A DNA stretch of 7,361 bases from CAJQND01 sp051010055. Lineage in GTDB: Bacteria; Pseudomonadota; Alphaproteobacteria; Rhizobiales; CAJQND01. Under the pieces are notes generated by a model. The model did no database searches. It had not been told where the DNA came from and saw only the letters and a program-made list of their open reading frames with translations. Shown piece by piece: positions 1 to 5,506 of this stretch; the first letter of the stretch is position 1, and each line of letters starts with the position of its first letter. The position numbers were made by a program, and so were the translations under genes. The stretch lies in contig JBPCVY010000198.1 of the NCBI GenBank assembly GCA_051010055.1, positions 1-7,361 of the forward strand. The letters run 5' to 3'.

Positions 1-703
1 AAACCAATGTGACCGCAAGGGTCACCTTGTCATATTTGCCAAAGGGTGCGGGCAGCACTTCAACGCCGCGCTTTACCAGCCAGTTACTTGTAAAACTTGG
101 AATGATGCGCCCACCAACCAGCGAGATAAGCATTACCACCACGGCAATGGCCAACCGCCAGGAGAGCTTCTCGTCCGCCAAAAAACCAAGCTGCCCGCCA
201 TAAAAGAACATGTTGGAAATGAGCCAAACGATAATTGCAGCAACGATCGGCAGGTTACGCCAGTTCCTGCCGGCAATGATTTCGCGCAGCGTCACACCGG
301 CCAGCAGCGTCAGGAACGCAAGGTCGATGAAAGCCGCCGGCCACATGCCGATTATTTCAGAAGTCGCAACCGCAAGCCGTCCGGCCACCCACACAAGCAC
401 CAGCACTATCAAAGGCGCCCCTTGTAGGGGCAGCCGGTCCGTCCAATTGGGCACCGCGGTGAGCAAAAAGCCGGCCAGGGCAGCAGATACATAGCCAAAC
501 AGCAATTCGTGAAAATGCCACGACACAGCGTCCAGCCCTGACGGCAGTGTCAGAGATCCAAGAATTTGGCCAAGCGACAGCACCAGAACGATTGGCGCCC
601 ATAGCCCCGCAAGAAGAAAGAACGGCCTGAACCCGTGGGTGAAGATCGTTGGCCCATCGTAGGAACGGTAACGGGGCACGGGCTTGTGATTTCCTTTTGC
701 CAT
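1..703 (-). CDS. nnrS: NnrS family protein, N-terminal part (runs off left edge)
   Basis: NnrS is a polytopic haem- and copper-containing inner-membrane protein linked to NO metabolism; it protects cells from NO stress, but its exact reaction is not settled. The frame opens at the ATG at 703 and stays open to base 1, giving 234 codons of a family usually near 400 residues, so the C-terminal part lies outside. Family signatures are visible: HGFRPFF at residues 23-29, WHFHE at 62-66 with candidate haem/metal histidines 63 and 65, AGFLLTAVPNW at 77-87, and GGRIIPSF at 197-204. Several hydrophobic membrane segments follow one another (about 28-48, 68-86, 98-113, 121-138, 152-167, 183-196). It is divergent from the Crp/Fnr gene and has an Fnr/Dnr-type box upstream with class II spacing. 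The ribosome binding site is weak (AGAG a few bases before the ATG). The identification is firm; only completeness is unknown. Confidence 0.93.
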   Translation of the reverse strand, partial: MAKGNHKPVPRYRSYDGPTIFTHGFRPFFLLAGLWAPIVLVLSLGQILGSLTLPSGLDAVSWHFHELLFGYVSAALAGFLLTAVPNWTDRLPLQGAPLIVLVLVWVAGRLAVATSEIIGMWPAAFIDLAFLTLLAGVTLREIIAGRNWRNLPIVAAIIVWLISNMFFYGGQLGFLADEKLSWRLAIAVVVMLISLVGGRIIPSFTSNWLVKRGVEVLPAPFGKYDKVTLAVTLV

Positions 704-752
704 TTCTCTAACCGTGACCCATTTCGGGCACATCTTTCCCGTTGCTTAATAC

Positions 753-801
753 ACCCTCATTGATACTTTTTCGGGGAATTTTCCGGGATGACCAAAGTCA
801 A
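753..801 (-). promoter_or_regulatory. Predicted Fnr/Dnr-activated promoter of nnrS
   Basis: On the minus strand a Dnr/Fnr-type dyad (788-801) is followed by a -10-like TATCAA at 765-760. If transcription starts near 753, seven bases past the -10, the dyad centre (794.5) sits at about -41.5, the standard class II activator position for Fnr-family proteins. No good -35 hexamer is visible, as expected when an activator replaces it. The transcript would have a leader of about 50 nt before the nnrS ATG at 703. The spacing is read directly from the sequence; promoter activity is inferred. Confidence 0.6.
788..801. promoter_or_regulatory. Fnr/Dnr/NnrR-type operator box
   Basis: The 14-mer ATGACCAAAGTCAA matches the Dnr/Fnr consensus TTGAC-N4-GTCAA at nine of ten defined positions (A instead of T at the first). 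It lies between the divergent nnrS and Crp/Fnr genes. The adjacent regulator keeps the E..SR recognition-helix residues (E193, S196, R197) that read TTGA half-sites in Fnr, so the site and the neighbouring protein fit each other. It could also act on the plus-strand regulator gene (autoregulation), although I see no convincing -10 at the matching distance on that side. Confidence 0.65.
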
Positions 802-841
802 GGCGCCCGGTGCAAATTTTGGGAGAAAGAGCGACCATACA

Positions 842-865
842 GGCCTGAAATTTGCGGTTCAGGCC
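842..865. repeat. Perfect 8-bp inverted repeat in the regulator's upstream region
   Basis: GGCCTGAA at 842-849 is exactly complementary to TTCAGGCC at 858-865, separated by an 8-nt loop. It lies 67 bp before the start of the Crp/Fnr gene. There is no T-run after it, so it is not an obvious intrinsic terminator. It could be an operator for another regulator, or an RNA hairpin in the 5' leader of the regulator mRNA. The repeat is certain; its function is unknown. Confidence 0.6.
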
Positions 866-931
866 CGCTTGCGTGGTTTGCATGCTGGCTGATAGGCTGT
901 TTCTCACAAGAACTTCGGAGTTGAGCGGTAA

Positions 932-1624
932 ATGGCGTCTTCCCTTGGGCCAAGAGAAATTGAACTGGTCAGAAGTGCTGCGCTTTTTTCCAATCTGAGC
1001 GATGGGGATTTCGGGCGGCTTTTGGAGGCCACCCGGGTCATCACTGCCGATGCTCATGAAACGATTTTCATGCAAGGTGACCCGGTTTCAGCCTGCTACA
1101 TCGTGCTTGAAGGCTGGGTGAAGATTTACAGGCTCACTCCGGCTGGAAACGAGGCCGTTGTGGCCGTTTTCACCCGCGGTCAGAGTTTTGCCGAAGCTGC
1201 CATGTTTTCTCAGCAGATTTACCCGGTTACAGGTGAAACGGTAACCCGCTCGCGCATGCTGCGGCTGCCTGCGGAAACGCTTCTTGCTGAAATCCGCTCA
1301 AACCCGGAAATTGCGATTTCCATGCTGGCGTCCACCTCCATTCACCTTCATTCCCTTGTTCAGCAAATCGAACAACTCAAGGCAAACACCGGCGCGCAGC
1401 GGGTAGCTGAATTTCTCACCTCCCTGTGCCCGGTTGAAGATGGCCCCTACACGGTGGAACTGCCTTACGATAAATCGCTCATTGCAGGGCGCGTTGGCAT
1501 GAAGCCGGAGAGCTTGTCGCGCGCGTTCGCAAGGTTGCGCAAATTCGGAGTGAACATCGAAAAGAATGTCGCGGCAATTGCCGACGTGCAGCGCCTGCGC
1601 GATTATTCCATCCAGGAAAACTGA
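932..1624 (+). CDS. Crp/Fnr-family transcriptional regulator, Dnr/NnrR-like
   Basis: A 230-residue regulator with a cyclic-nucleotide-binding-like sensor fold (about 15-135), a long dimerisation helix (about 130-165) and a C-terminal winged helix-turn-helix (about 178-206). The sensor has VKIYRLTPAG at 63-72 and FAEAAMF at 86-92, close to the wording of Pseudomonas Dnr. The recognition helix contains KPESLSRAF (191-199); E193, S196 and R197 match the Fnr residues that read TTGA half-sites. Only two cysteines (C55, C166) are present and there is no N-terminal cysteine cluster, so it is not an iron-sulfur Fnr; haem-based NO sensing as in Dnr is plausible but inferred. It is divergent from nnrS, with a matching box between them, and DUF4202 follows after 17 bp. 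The start is the ATG at 932, with a weak CGGAG about 12 nt upstream. NnrR is the main alternative name, and the sequence alone does not separate the two. Confidence 0.9.
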   Translation: MASSLGPREIELVRSAALFSNLSDGDFGRLLEATRVITADAHETIFMQGDPVSACYIVLEGWVKIYRLTPAGNEAVVAVFTRGQSFAEAAMFSQQIYPVTGETVTRSRMLRLPAETLLAEIRSNPEIAISMLASTSIHLHSLVQQIEQLKANTGAQRVAEFLTSLCPVEDGPYTVELPYDKSLIAGRVGMKPESLSRAFARLRKFGVNIEKNVAAIADVQRLRDYSIQEN

Positions 1625-1641
1625 ATTGTCGGAAAGCCAAG

Positions 1642-2229
1642 ATGACAAGCCAACGATTTAAAGACACCCTCGCAGCAATCGATGCTGCAAACAGCAAAGA
1701 CCCGCGACAGGTGGATGTGGATGGCACCAAGCTGCCGGTTGAACTCATCTACGGCCAGCGCATGAGCGAGGTGCTGGATGAAATTGCGCCAGATGCCTCA
1801 GAGCATTTGAAAATCGCCGTACGCGCCCAGCACATTGAGCGCTGGACATCGCCGCGCCAGGATTATCCGGAGGGCAAGGCCAGCTACCTGAAATGGCGTT
1901 CGGACCTCAAAGATTTTCACGCCAACCGCGCCGGTGCGTTGATGGAACAGGCCGGATATGAGGAAGAAGACATTGCGCGGGTGAAAACCATTGTCGCGAA
2001 AAAAGGCATCAAGCGCGATGCGGAAGTACAGCTGCTTGAAGATGCAGCCTGTATTGTTTTCCTGAAATATTACGCAGCTGAGTTCATTGCTCCGCATGAT
2101 GATGAAAAAGTCATCTCCATCCTTGCCAAATCCGCCCGCAAAATGTCGCAAGACGGGATTTCGGCGGCCAGCAAATTGCAGCTTGACGAACGGGTTGGCA
2201 GACTTTTGGGTGCAGCCTTAAACTCCTAG
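1642..2229 (+). CDS. DUF4202 family protein
   Basis: A 195-residue soluble protein with no signal peptide or membrane segment, matching what I recall of the DUF4202 family across nearly its whole length. Recognisable parts are RFKDTLAAIDAAN (5-17), AQHIERW (62-68), YLKWRSDLKDFHA (82-94), IKRDAEVQLLED (123-134) and a C-terminal helix ending at the stop. The spaced acidic and histidine residues (H64, H93, E133, D134) in an all-helical protein recall HD-type metal hydrolases, but that is a guess and no reaction is known to me. It starts 17 bp after the Dnr-like regulator with GGAAAG just before the ATG, so the two are probably cotranscribed, which suggests a role in the NO response. Its 3' end overlaps the converging hemerythrin gene by 12 bp. 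Confidence 0.85.
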   Translation: MTSQRFKDTLAAIDAANSKDPRQVDVDGTKLPVELIYGQRMSEVLDEIAPDASEHLKIAVRAQHIERWTSPRQDYPEGKASYLKWRSDLKDFHANRAGALMEQAGYEEEDIARVKTIVAKKGIKRDAEVQLLEDAACIVFLKYYAAEFIAPHDDEKVISILAKSARKMSQDGISAASKLQLDERVGRLLGAALNS

Positions 2230-2616
2230 CAATTTATGGAGCCGTGCATCCTTGGTTTTGAAATGATTCACGAACCAATCGCGCACCGCAGGGGCCAGCG
2301 CATTCTCGTAGTCGTTGTAGTTTCCAGCATCGAAATCATCCATAATATCGCGGATGTCATCCAGCAGCGCCTCATGGTCGGCCTTGTGCGCCTGATACTC
2401 ATCGTAGCTGTGTTTGCGCATCACCGTTTCTTCAAGCGCGAAATGAGCTGAAATTTGCGCGAACACTTCACCCAAAAACTCTTTGATGGTTTCGTCAGAG
2501 GCGTTTTGGCCGATCTTTTCGTGAAGCTCGTTGATCAGCCCCACCAGCTCCTGATGCTCGTGGTCCACGGCCTCGATACCGGTTTCAAATTCTTTCTTCC
2601 ACTCAATGAGGGACAT
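2218..2616 (-). CDS. Bacteriohemerythrin
   Basis: A 132-residue non-haem di-iron protein that binds O2, and in some cases NO, reversibly in a four-helix bundle. All seven expected iron ligands can be placed: H21 (DHEHQ), H58 and E62 (HFALEE), H77 and H81 (HKADH), H118 and D123 (NHFKTKD). These positions match single-domain bacteriohemerythrins almost exactly, and the length is typical. There is no signal peptide, so it is cytoplasmic. The frame is open 19 codons further upstream, but the ATG at 2616 is preferred: GGAGAG (2631-2626) sits 9 nt before it, the protein then starts MSLIEWKKEFETGI as usual for the family, and the extension would run into the preceding gene. It is the last gene of the minus-strand train, 16 bp after the unknown membrane-anchored protein. 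A role in O2 or NO delivery or protection for the haem-copper enzyme is inferred. Confidence 0.93.
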   Translation of the reverse strand: MSLIEWKKEFETGIEAVDHEHQELVGLINELHEKIGQNASDETIKEFLGEVFAQISAHFALEETVMRKHSYDEYQAHKADHEALLDDIRDIMDDFDAGNYNDYENALAPAVRDWFVNHFKTKDARLHKLLGV

Positions 2617-2625
2617 CCCGTCAAA

Positions 2626-2631
2626 CTCTCC
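2626..2631 (-). promoter_or_regulatory. Shine-Dalgarno site fixing the hemerythrin start
   Basis: GGAGAG on the minus strand lies 9 nt before the ATG at 2616, in the 16-bp gap after the preceding stop codon (TAA at 2635-2633). It supports the shorter, family-typical N-terminus. Confidence 0.7.
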
Positions 2632-2632
2632 G

Positions 2633-3136
2633 TTATCTGAAACTGAAACCGCCCGTATCCGCCTTGAAATCAATGGCCAGGTTCTGCCATGGCTTCAAGG
2701 TAACCGTATGGTCGGTTTCAAAGTCAAACCCATCGCTCCGATTCGAATCCGTGAGGCGGGCCGAAATCGTGTGCTTGCCGGCTGGAACGAGAAACTTCTT
2801 ATAGGTGCGTGCGGGCCCATCGTTTGAGAGCCCGGTGGGCTGCAAAAGCTCGTCGAAAAGTATATCGCCATCGACCACAAGCTGAATGTGAATCGGTAAC
2901 CGCTCTCTATCGCAGGTGTGCGGGCGCCGCTCATTGGGCGGCAGTTTGGCAATTTCCTGCGGCGTCAGGCGGCGGCACTCCTTGGTGCGCTGAGCCCCAT
3001 GAGCAAAGCTAAGCTTGATTTGCGCCAAACCCTCCGGCGTTTGCCTGTAAACCGGATTGGCCGAGAAATAGCCGATAAAGGCAACAATCGCGGCAAGAAA
3101 CACCGCCTGGCCGATGAGCTTTAGTGCGCTAAGCAT
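2633..3136 (-). CDS. Membrane-anchored protein of unknown family
   Basis: A 167-residue protein that I do not recognise. It begins with a single hydrophobic segment (about 5-24, LKLIGQAVFLAAIVAFIGYF), most likely an uncleaved anchor, followed by a soluble domain of about 140 residues rich in predicted beta strands. Two cysteines (C54, C75) lie in a basic stretch, 21 residues apart; next comes a VVDGDILFDELLQP segment (87-100), and later VPAGKHTISARLTD (117-130), which reads like an immunoglobulin- or jelly-roll-like sandwich. With positive residues few before the helix, the orientation is uncertain, but a periplasmic domain is likely. I chose the ATG at 3136 over the in-frame one at 3163 because AAGGAG lies 7 nt upstream; this gives an 8-bp overlap with the cytochrome b fusion gene and implies translational coupling. 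The context suggests an assembly or accessory role for the fusion protein or the haem-copper enzyme. The CDS is secure; the function is unknown. Confidence 0.82.
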   Translation of the reverse strand: MLSALKLIGQAVFLAAIVAFIGYFSANPVYRQTPEGLAQIKLSFAHGAQRTKECRRLTPQEIAKLPPNERRPHTCDRERLPIHIQLVVDGDILFDELLQPTGLSNDGPARTYKKFLVPAGKHTISARLTDSNRSDGFDFETDHTVTLKPWQNLAIDFKADTGGFSFR

Positions 3137-4709
3137 TTTCAAGCTCCTTTTTTGCTTCCGCATTCTGCCGGTTGCGCCGTTTCATTTCCACAGGACCCAT
3201 CTCTGCAAGTTCAGCAGAAAATGCATCGACTTCTTTACGCAATGCGCACGCACCAAGCCGGCCTGTCCAAAGGGTTCTGATGCGTTCGCGGGGCACCCGG
3301 TTGCGCAGTTGCGGATCGCGGGTGCGCGCCAGACGCTCATCAGTCCAGCGGATGCCGAAGCGGGCATGACATGAATTTTCTGCACAGCCCGTTATCATCA
3401 CCCCATCAGCAATGTTCCGGCTCAGCACATAGTCAACGAAAGCGGGCGGCAACTGGCCGATGCACTTGAGCGAAATAAATTCCGTTTTTGAGGATGAAAG
3501 TTGCGAAAGGTCACCGCCATTTGTACATCCAAAAACGATAATCCGCCCTTCCCCTTCCAGCTTGTCTGCAGATTTCCAAACCTCTTCGCGAACTTCCGCG
3601 ATAGTGAGGTCGGGCAAATCAATACCGGGTGAAAGGTCTGACAGGCGCCGGAACGGCATCGATGTCGGGCAGGAACCGGCGCATATTCCGCAGCCTACAC
3701 AATAGTCGGGATTAACGATGGGTTCGCGCTCAAAGGCCCGGCCATCAGTCCGCTCAACAAGCGAGATGGCGTTATAGGGGCAATCTTCAAAGCAGCGCGC
3801 ACATCCATTGCAGTTTGACAGATCAACAACCGCAGGCGCCGGTTTTCGCAACGGCGGCAGCCAGGGCATGGCGAACGTAATGACGAGCAATGCCAAGCTG
3901 GCGCCCCAGGTTGCCGGGCCCGGCAAGTTTTCCAAAAGCGGGAAAAGCGGCAGGTAGAACCAGTCCAGCCCCACATCGCCGGGCACTTCGGCAAGGTTTG
4001 CCGGCCCATGGCTGGTTGCCGGAAAGACAAGTGACAGCGCCAAAAGCGACGCGAAAGCCCCTATCGCCAAGCCTCGCGGCGGATTGATACGGGGCTTCGA
4101 GACCCGCTGCAAATGCATCCACAAAATGGCCAGCGCAATGAGCGGCACCGCAATGTGCATGAAAATCATCAGTGTAAAGAAACGGCTGTCGAGCGCTTTT
4201 TCAGAGAGAAAATTGCGCGCAATCGGCTCACCGAAAATGGGCAGCATATCCAGCCATTCGGTCGATACCAGCGCCACATATTGGGCCAGTTTATCCCACA
4301 CCAGCCAGTAGCCTGATATTCCAGCCACAAAAACCAGCACCATGATGGGAATGCCTGTTGCCCAGCTGAACCAGCGCACGCCCCGGTACCGGTCGAGTGC
4401 AAATTCACGGGCCAAATGAAGCATCATCACCACCACCAGACCATCGGAGGCATATCGGTGCAGGCTGCGCATGACACCGGCAAGGTACCATTGCTCGTTG
4501 GTCATATATTCGATTGAGGCATAGGCCTCGCGCACACCGGTATCAAAGAACACGTAGACGTAGATGCCGCTGACCGTGATGATCCAATAGAAGAAAAATC
4601 CCAGCGCGCCGAGGTTGAGCATGGGGTTCCAGTTCGGCGGAAACACCAGACCGAAGACTTGTTCGGCTGCATCGAACAGCCAACGCAAACCGGCGCGGAT
4701 ATAGCCCAT
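3129..4709 (-). CDS. Cytochrome b / 2[4Fe-4S] ferredoxin / MvhD-like fusion
   Basis: A 526-residue fusion of three redox modules. Residues 1-290 are a cytochrome b6/b-type membrane domain with about six helices; two His-x13-His pairs (H84/H98, H185/H199) should bind two b haems, and a subunit-IV-like tail follows (PANLAEVP 236-243, DWFYL 249-253, standing where bc complexes have PEWY). Residues 295-350 hold two CxxCxxCxxxCP motifs (C300/303/306/310 and C337/340/343/347), i.e. two [4Fe-4S] clusters. Residues 388-485 resemble the MvhD/FlpD iron-sulfur subunit (C395, C416, C442-x4-C447, ADGVMITGC), with one CxxC cysteine replaced by G398. An even helix count puts both ends in the cytoplasm. No Rieske protein or cytochrome c1 is visible. 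The TGATG junction at 4711-4707 (SCO stop, then this ATG) fixes the start; an upstream in-frame ATG at 4784 lies inside sco. It probably passes electrons between quinone and a cytoplasmic iron-sulfur partner; the direction is unknown. Confidence 0.9.
   Translation of the reverse strand: MGYIRAGLRWLFDAAEQVFGLVFPPNWNPMLNLGALGFFFYWIITVSGIYVYVFFDTGVREAYASIEYMTNEQWYLAGVMRSLHRYASDGLVVVMMLHLAREFALDRYRGVRWFSWATGIPIMVLVFVAGISGYWLVWDKLAQYVALVSTEWLDMLPIFGEPIARNFLSEKALDSRFFTLMIFMHIAVPLIALAILWMHLQRVSKPRINPPRGLAIGAFASLLALSLVFPATSHGPANLAEVPGDVGLDWFYLPLFPLLENLPGPATWGASLALLVITFAMPWLPPLRKPAPAVVDLSNCNGCARCFEDCPYNAISLVERTDGRAFEREPIVNPDYCVGCGICAGSCPTSMPFRRLSDLSPGIDLPDLTIAEVREEVWKSADKLEGEGRIIVFGCTNGGDLSQLSSSKTEFISLKCIGQLPPAFVDYVLSRNIADGVMITGCAENSCHARFGIRWTDERLARTRDPQLRNRVPRERIRTLWTGRLGACALRKEVDAFSAELAEMGPVEMKRRNRQNAEAKKELENA
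3144..3149 (-). promoter_or_regulatory. Strong Shine-Dalgarno inside the fusion gene's end
   Basis: AAGGAG on the minus strand lies 7 nt before the ATG at 3136 and inside the last codons of the upstream cytochrome b fusion gene. It decides the start of the 167-residue protein against an in-frame ATG nine codons earlier. Confidence 0.75.
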
Positions 4710-5506
4710 CAGGCGTGCCCTGTTCCAGGTCCATCTGATCGCCGGAACTCGCGGATCAGCCAACCAAGCACCAGCAAAAGACACGCTAACCCAATTGCAA
4801 TGCCCATAAACAGGGAATAATTGAAATAATAACGCCCGGTGTTCGGGTTATAGACTGTACAAAAAAGCTTCACCCGCTCAATGATCCCAGCCACCGATGC
4901 AAGCGGCTGTTTGCGGTCGTAGACAAGATCTTTGAGGGGTTCCACAAGTGCGGGGGCAGAAAATGTGCCACCGTAAATTTGCTGATAAACGGTTCCGTCC
5001 GCATCCACCATGCTCACCTGCGCCATATGGTCGAACCCGCCCGCCGATGGAACGATGGTAAACCCCACCACCTTGATCAGCTTACTCACTGAGGCATTAT
5101 CACCGGATAAAAAGTGCCAGTTCGGCAGATCGATACCGCGGGTGCGGGCAAATGAGCGCATTCGTTCAGGGCTGTCCTGGCTCACATCAAAGCCAACCGT
5201 CACCACTGAAAAGCTGTCCTTGCCCAGAGCTGATTGAGCGGCCTCTATTGCCGGATATAGATTGTCTATCACAGCCGGGCAAACATCCGCGCAGGCCGTA
5301 TAGACAAGACTTATTACAAGCGGTTTCCCCTCAAAGTCGGAGAGTTTGACAGGCTCCTTGTCGATGTTCTGGAATGTTAAGTCGGGAATACGCGCCCCGA
5401 TTGCCGCCCGCGAAATTCTCAGTGCTTCATCTTCCGGGCTTACCGCGGTAGCGGGCCCGGAAAAAAGTGCAAACACTGTGAGGAATACGGCAGGCGCATA
5501 TCTCAT
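4709..5506 (-). CDS. SCO1/SenC/PrrC copper chaperone
   Basis: A 265-residue thioredoxin-fold protein that delivers copper to, or reduces, the copper site of haem-copper enzymes. It has an N-terminal hydrophobic signal segment (1-22), the copper-binding CxxxCP motif (C72, C76) and the distal copper ligand H160 in GFDHM; D107 is in the usual acidic loop position. Near the end is a conserved FCTVYNPNTGRYYFNYS stretch (215-231) and then a C-terminal membrane anchor (about 231-251), so the thioredoxin domain faces the periplasm. The start is the ATG at 5506, giving a 4-bp ATGA overlap with ctaB; the frame is open for 83 more codons upstream, but that stretch is ctaB sequence in another frame. It overlaps the downstream fusion gene by 3 bp. 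Its presence indicates that the haem-copper enzyme of this locus (or its missing subunit II) needs copper insertion. Confidence 0.93.
   Translation of the reverse strand: MRYAPAVFLTVFALFSGPATAVSPEDEALRISRAAIGARIPDLTFQNIDKEPVKLSDFEGKPLVISLVYTACADVCPAVIDNLYPAIEAAQSALGKDSFSVVTVGFDVSQDSPERMRSFARTRGIDLPNWHFLSGDNASVSKLIKVVGFTIVPSAGGFDHMAQVSMVDADGTVYQQIYGGTFSAPALVEPLKDLVYDRKQPLASVAGIIERVKLFCTVYNPNTGRYYFNYSLFMGIAIGLACLLLVLGWLIREFRRSDGPGTGHA

Noticed and set aside
760..773. Second Fnr box beginning at TTGAT (760-764)
   Set aside because: Only the left half-site is present; the right half reads TTTCG. The same bases serve better as the -10 of the nnrS promoter on the other strand.
746..1075. Minus-strand open frame of 109 codons across the divergent promoter region
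   Set aside because: It overlaps the regulator gene's start and the Fnr box, has no recognisable domain and no ribosome binding site worth noting.
2222..2240. Possible terminator hairpin CTCC...GGAG at the convergent gene ends
   Set aside because: The stem is only four base pairs with a long loop and no T-run on either strand.
2617..2673. 19-codon N-terminal extension of hemerythrin
   Set aside because: It would overlap the preceding gene and lacks similarity to the family, whereas the ATG at 2616 has a good Shine-Dalgarno site and the usual start sequence.
4710..4784. 25-codon N-terminal extension of the cytochrome b fusion
   Set aside because: It lies inside the sco gene. The ATG at 4709 overlaps the sco stop as TGATG and gives a normal cytochrome b N-terminus.
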